Below are positions 27,001 to 33,000 of a stretch of 64,000 nt of DNA, piece after piece. Where the stretch lies: contig NC_091047.1 in assembly GCF_963966145.1 (NCBI RefSeq), forward strand, positions 15,810,001-15,874,000, given 5' to 3'. Under the pieces are notes generated by a model that was given only the letters and a program-made list of their open reading frames with translations, searched no databases and had not been told where the DNA came from. Made by a program: the position numbers and the translations under genes. Positions within the stretch are counted from its first letter, which is position 1. Each line of letters opens with the position of its first letter. Source of the DNA: Tenebrio molitor (lineage: Eukaryota; Arthropoda; Insecta; Coleoptera; Tenebrionidae).

Positions 27001-30000
27001 GGAAATTTTCGCATTGTAAATTAAAAATGTTATTTTATGTTAAATTTTAATAAATCTTGATTATTATTTTGATACATTTGATTGACAATATTGTTTCATT
27101 TTTCTGAAATCGGATTACTATGATCACACAATTGTATTTAAATTGAAAAACAGTGAAGTATTCTATGAGAGAGTAATTTTTGTTGCAAGAAAAAAGGCGC
27201 TAAATCAGACACTATTCATGAATCACCTTATACTATGGCGGCCAAAAAATTTTAGCCGTCACTATCTTGACATTCACGTAAAGTGTAAATAAACTTTTAG
27301 GAACCGTAACCCCACTTTCGATTCTTGTCATTTTGACATGCATATTGTTATTCTGCGAATCAATTTAAACTGCTTAAAGCTCAAATACAGGGTAAATGTC
27401 CGGCCAAACTTTAACCGCGAGCTACTAGCTTCATGTAGAACTCGGAAAAAATATTTAAAAAATTCTATGTCAAAAAATAAATTGACATTTAATTTTTGAG
27501 GAAAATTTTTTTTTACCTGCTTTTAGTCTTCTACGTTGTCCCATAACCTCGTAGCTAAAATTTCGGCATATTTTTAAAATACACCCTGTATATAATATTT
27601 TATAAAACATACACAATGCGGTTTCCTTGTTTTAAAGCATATTTCCTATAGGTTACTTCGCATTAGCGTACATTTTATAAAACATGTTATACAGGGTGTA
27701 TTTTTAAAATATGCCGAAATTTTACTTACGAGGTTGTGGGACAACGTAGAAGACTAAAAGCAATTAAAAAAAATTGTACCTCAAAAATTAAATGTCAATT
27801 TATTTTTTGACATAGAATTTTTTAAATATTTTTTCCGAGTTCTACATGAAGCCAGTAGCTCGCGGTTAAAGTTTGGCCGGACATTTACCTAACACTCTGT
27901 ATGTATTCCAAAAATCCGACATGAATGAACAAAATTAGAGCAATGGTACCATCGTGATCATAAAAAACGACTACAGTTAACTTGGGACGCCACTGAGATT
28001 TTTGAAAATTTAGGCTGAGTGAACGTACCGAGATTTGTCAAAGTTTATCAACATCAATATTTAAAATTTTCAAATCCGTGAAAATAAACCCGCCCGCAAC
28101 ACAGTGCTAGTACTAACACTCAGTTCGGCAGCAATGTTTCTAATGGTACCACCATCATGTGTTCGGGTTTGCAGAATGTTTTTTTGAAAATATCTTAATT
28201 GTGGAATTTTTCAGTTGTCTCAATGACATTCATTCAAATTTACACAGCCAAATTTCTAGTGTAGTCGTTTTTAATGATCACGATGATACTATCGCAGCCA
28301 AAATACTTTGGTCGTCACTTTTTGACACTTCAAATGTAAATAAAGTATTAATGTCAATATACATGACAATTTCAAATTATTCTTGTCAAAAATATGGCAT
28401 ATTCAGTTTTTGATAAATATAGAATCGTCTTACTTGCTTCTGAAGGTTGTCTAAACCGCGATCATGTTGATCTTTTGATTTTGAACCCTGCCTCCGCAGT
28501 TGGGATTTACCCCACCCGTATGATACTGATGGATTAAAATAATTTTGACAACAGTAAAAAATAAGGTTAAATATCCTAAAGCTTGCTTTACAATTGAATA
28601 TCATTTATGTCACATTGACGACCAAAGTATTTTGGCCGCGATATTATAACCTGAGGTAAACGCTCTGTTTAGTAGAAAATGACAAAATAATTTCAAGTTT
28701 TTAAATTTGCCACCCAAAAAATACCATTATAATCAAGATGTAATCATAATGACAATAAAGCATGGATTACAATTTTTTCTTTTTTTATTGCAGAAAATGA
28801 CGGCTAAAATTTTTTGGCCGCCGTAGTGCAGATAGAGACACGGAATTTCGGGCATCATTTTTCGGTCACTTCAAAAAATTGCGTTGTAAATCACCCTTAA
28901 TTGTCAACGTGACATTCAAAAGTCAAATTTTGAAATTTATTTTCTGTTCACGTCAATCGCATGTCAATCAAAATCGTCGCAAACGGTAAAATTGAGGTTA
29001 ATAATGTAAAGCCTATTTTACATTTTTGACGGTATATTGACAGCGATGCCCGAAATTCTGTCTCGAAATGTATTATTTCGGCCAAAAAATGTCGTCCACC
29101 CTTTTCCTGTCATTTCACAAAAATTATGTTTTATTAATTAATTTATTATTAATTTATTGTCATTATGATTGACGTTTGCAAATTAAAATTTGAAGTTTAT
29201 TACTGTCACCCGTACAATTTGAGTCAACATGTAAAGTGAGGTTATTCGCGCTTAAAGGCTGCTTTACAGCATACGTGAGTGGAATGACAGTTGTGGACGA
29301 AATTTTTTGTCCGCCATTATACTATAATAATTATAAAATATTAAAATTTATAAATACATACATACTTAGGTACATATTTTGAGTAAAAATATCATTACCT
29401 ACTCTTTTCCTTTTATAGTTAAAATAAAAGTTGATCGGTTCATATAAGATATTAAATAATAATTTGAGAAAGTTAAGGATAATATTTACAAGATTTATAA
29501 AGTACCTAATGGATATAAAATGCGGAAATAAAATGTTTTTTTTTTCTAGAAAGCTAATTCAATTTTAAAGTTTCTAAATGTAAGAATTACTTGTCACTGC
29601 AAGAGTAGAAGGGCCCCTGATGGAAAAATAGATAAATTGCAGACTGAAAAAATTTGTCACAGTTTTTTTAAACTAATGAAGGTATCCATATAAATATCTA
29701 TAGTCCAATTTTTATCCTTTTGAGGTGACGTCACAATTTCCTTCCTCGCTTTCTCTCTACTGAAACGACAGAAACAGAAAAAAAAACAAAAAAAAACCGG
29801 CACGTTTATTTATTGTTGGTTATTTTGTGGTTATTTTATGCTCCTGTCAATTTGACAATTTTTAATTTCCTTCACTTATTACATTGATTAAAAACATAAC
29901 CGTTCGAAGCAGTTGTCAACAAATTTGAAACATAATAGTTATTTATGATTATGATCAATTCAAATTTGTTTCTGATTCTAACTCAAACATACGTGAAGTT

Positions 30001-33000
30001 ACTAGATAATGACGTTTTGCCAAAAGGATAAAAATTGAATTTTACAACGTACCTACACTTGTATTCATTTATAATACCACGAGTAGTCCAAATGATGTCG
30101 ATTATTTTTCAAACTGGTCACGAATTTTCAATTGTGCTTGGGAATGAATCCACGAGTGCGTCATCACGAGTGAGATTCCCAAGCACAATTGAATGAGTGA
30201 AACCAGTTTGAAAAATAGTCTACATAATTTGGACTACGAGTTGTATTCGGAGGACTATTCCATGAACCAGTTGGCAATTTGGCAGCAAATCGGAAGAATA
30301 AATTAAAGCAGAAATCGAAGAAAATGTTTCCAACAACACAAAAAAGACACGTGAGTCCATTTGGAAGCAATTCTCACTAGTAATATCCCGAGTGCATGTC
30401 AAATTATCGACAATTTGACATGCAGGAGAGGATATTTTGGCAGACTATTTCCTGAGAAAAATTTACATGATAAGTAAGTACAAATAAACGTAATTCTTTT
30501 TAAAATATAAAATTAATACCAAATGATTTTTGAATTAGGACTACGCGAAAATTTGGCACTAGTGCAAATTATCGATAATTGCACTAGTGCAGTATTATCG
30601 CTGTAATTCGATCGCTATTGGCTAAAATTCAAATATTCGAGCTTTTTGATTTGCTTAAATTTTTCGAAGGTAATAGTCAAGGCTGTATTCATTTGTTAAA
30701 AATTATCGCTGGAATCACTAGTGGTGGTATTACCGATACAATTTTCACGAGTGGGAATATTCGGTCCAATTTTTTGAAATCATGGTAACAAATGTGTAAA
30801 ATTGTGTTTTTATTGATCCATTGCACATAATAGTAGTTTATTTGACGAGTTTGTGTGTAAATTGGGCCTTTTTTGGCGCGAGTGCCAAAAAAGGCCCAAT
30901 TTACACACGAACGAGTTGAATACAACGTTTTTTTGTTCGACGAGCCCCTTAAAGGCTCCAAATCGCTTAAAACCTTTAAAATTAGCTTGAGGTTTTGTTT
31001 TGACAAGTTGTGACGTTTATCAAAATCCGTTCACATAGGAGAAAATTCTCAAATTCTGACAGTGTCGAACAAAAAATTAAAATGATTGACGTTGTTTGAT
31101 TCCTGAATGTTTGCCGCAAAAAATAGCAAAAGTTTCTGGCACGTTATAATTGCATAAATCTATATCGTTTTATGTTTATTTTAATCACGACTTTAGTTAT
31201 CGGCAACTTTAATAACGGTGTCGTGATACGGCCGAATATCTTTAATAACAAACAAGTTATGGAGCTTTTTCGCAACTCTGGGACACCTGTAGCAGAAAGA
31301 TATATGTAAAGTCCATTCACGTTGGATTTTCCTCCTAAGGTCAAATAATTAAATTTTTTGGCTCCCTAATTATGTTTTGTAAATAGTGACATGCGGGTAA
31401 ACACCGTACAGGTTGGATTGAGCATTGCTAAATCGCATTATGTTGGTTAGCTGCATGTCACTATTTACAAAACATAATTAGAGCCAAAAAATTAAATTAT
31501 TTGACCTTGAGAGGAAAATCCAACGTGAATGGACTTGACTTAATAAAGATTCACAGAATAATTAACTTAAGTCAGTGATATTTCTTGAATAAGAATTCAC
31601 AACAGATACAACTATTCTATCAAGCTGTATGCGGAATTATTTCAAAAAGTATTGTAATTTTTTATTGTGGAATTTAAAAGATCACCTAACGAGGCAACTT
31701 TACCTTCATAATTTGATTTTTGTAGGCCCCTCCGTTCAATAATTTGTGTTTACTTACCTTCAACACTTGTGATGTCCCCAACATTTTATTCCATAAATTA
31801 TTCAAAAACTAAGTTTTATTAGGAACTGGTTAATTTTCTATTTTATTTATTACTGCTAATTGTCTGGTTCTAATATGCTAATTTATTTGTATATTATGCA
31901 GAGAGGAATTTTGCATTTTGAGCCCAATGAATATTATATTATACATCCGCTACCGAAGAGATTTCATGACGGAACTTCCAAACAGCCTCATGTCGTTATT
32001 CGCAAACATCATAAGAAAACATGTCCTTACCACCATAATACAATAATGCTGCCTACTAACAGAGACGAGATTAAAATAACCAAAGAAATAAAGGCCAAAG
32101 CTGAAGGCGATATAAACTTGATAAGTCTGAATCGTTCTAAAAGGGAAACTTTCCCTTTAGGTACACCAATTTTTGTAGAAACTGCCGTATTTGTAGATAA
32201 AGATTTGTTTGAACATATGAAGACTAATTTTCCAGTTGATACGGAGAGAGAATTGATAAGATTTGTTCTTGCCATGATCAACGCAGTGAGTAGTGGAAGA
32301 AATGGATGTACAACTTGTTTCATTACAGAATGTCATAGGTACAACTACTTTATCATGATCCCAGCCTAGGACGACCAGTTAATTTTGTGCTGAAAAGACT
32401 AGATATACTCAAAGAGGAAACCGCGGGTTTAGTTAGACCTCCTGACATTGATCGATTTCTTTCAAATTTTTGCAACTGGCAAAGAACAAAAAATCCACTT
32501 GGAGATCGCGAACCTCAGCACTGGGACCATGCTTTAATTTTAACCGGTCTAGACTTGTATGTTAGAGGAAAACATGGCAAAATTTCTAACCAAGTAGTGG
32601 GTTAGTTCTACTTACTATATTAAAAAAAAATGTTATTTTAAATCAATAATTTACAGGTTTGGCTCCAGTAGCTGGAATGTGTACCACAACAAGCAGCTGT
32701 ACTGTTAATGAAGGGAGACACTTTGAAAGCGTTTACGTCGTTGCTCATGAAATAGGCCACAAGTATATTAATTGTACTTAAATTGTTCTAAACATAACGA
32801 TTTTTATTTAGTTTAGGGATGAGACATGATGGTCCTTTAGCTGACAATGACTGTGATCCAGCAAGTTATATTATGTCACCTACTTTAGGAAGTGGAAAAA
32901 TAACTTGGTCTGCGTGTAGTAGACGATATTTACAAAAATTTTTAGAGTAGGTCAGCCTTGAAATTTTGAATTTTAAAATTTAATGTATGTTTTTATAGTA

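Larger units (their letters stand above)
27233..28826 (-). mobile_element. Host MITE broken by three later insertions
   Basis: Starts CTATGGCGGCCAAAAAATTT after TA and ends AAATTTTTTGGCCGCCGTAG. Its own pieces are 27233-27387, 27904-27948 and 28647-28826. Laid end to end they follow, in reverse orientation, the intact MITE at 58985-59352, including AAAATCCGA.ATGAATG.ACA and TGAGGTAAACG.TCTGT. Three other elements occupy the gaps. This is the outer shell of the densest nest in the window. Confidence 0.88.
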
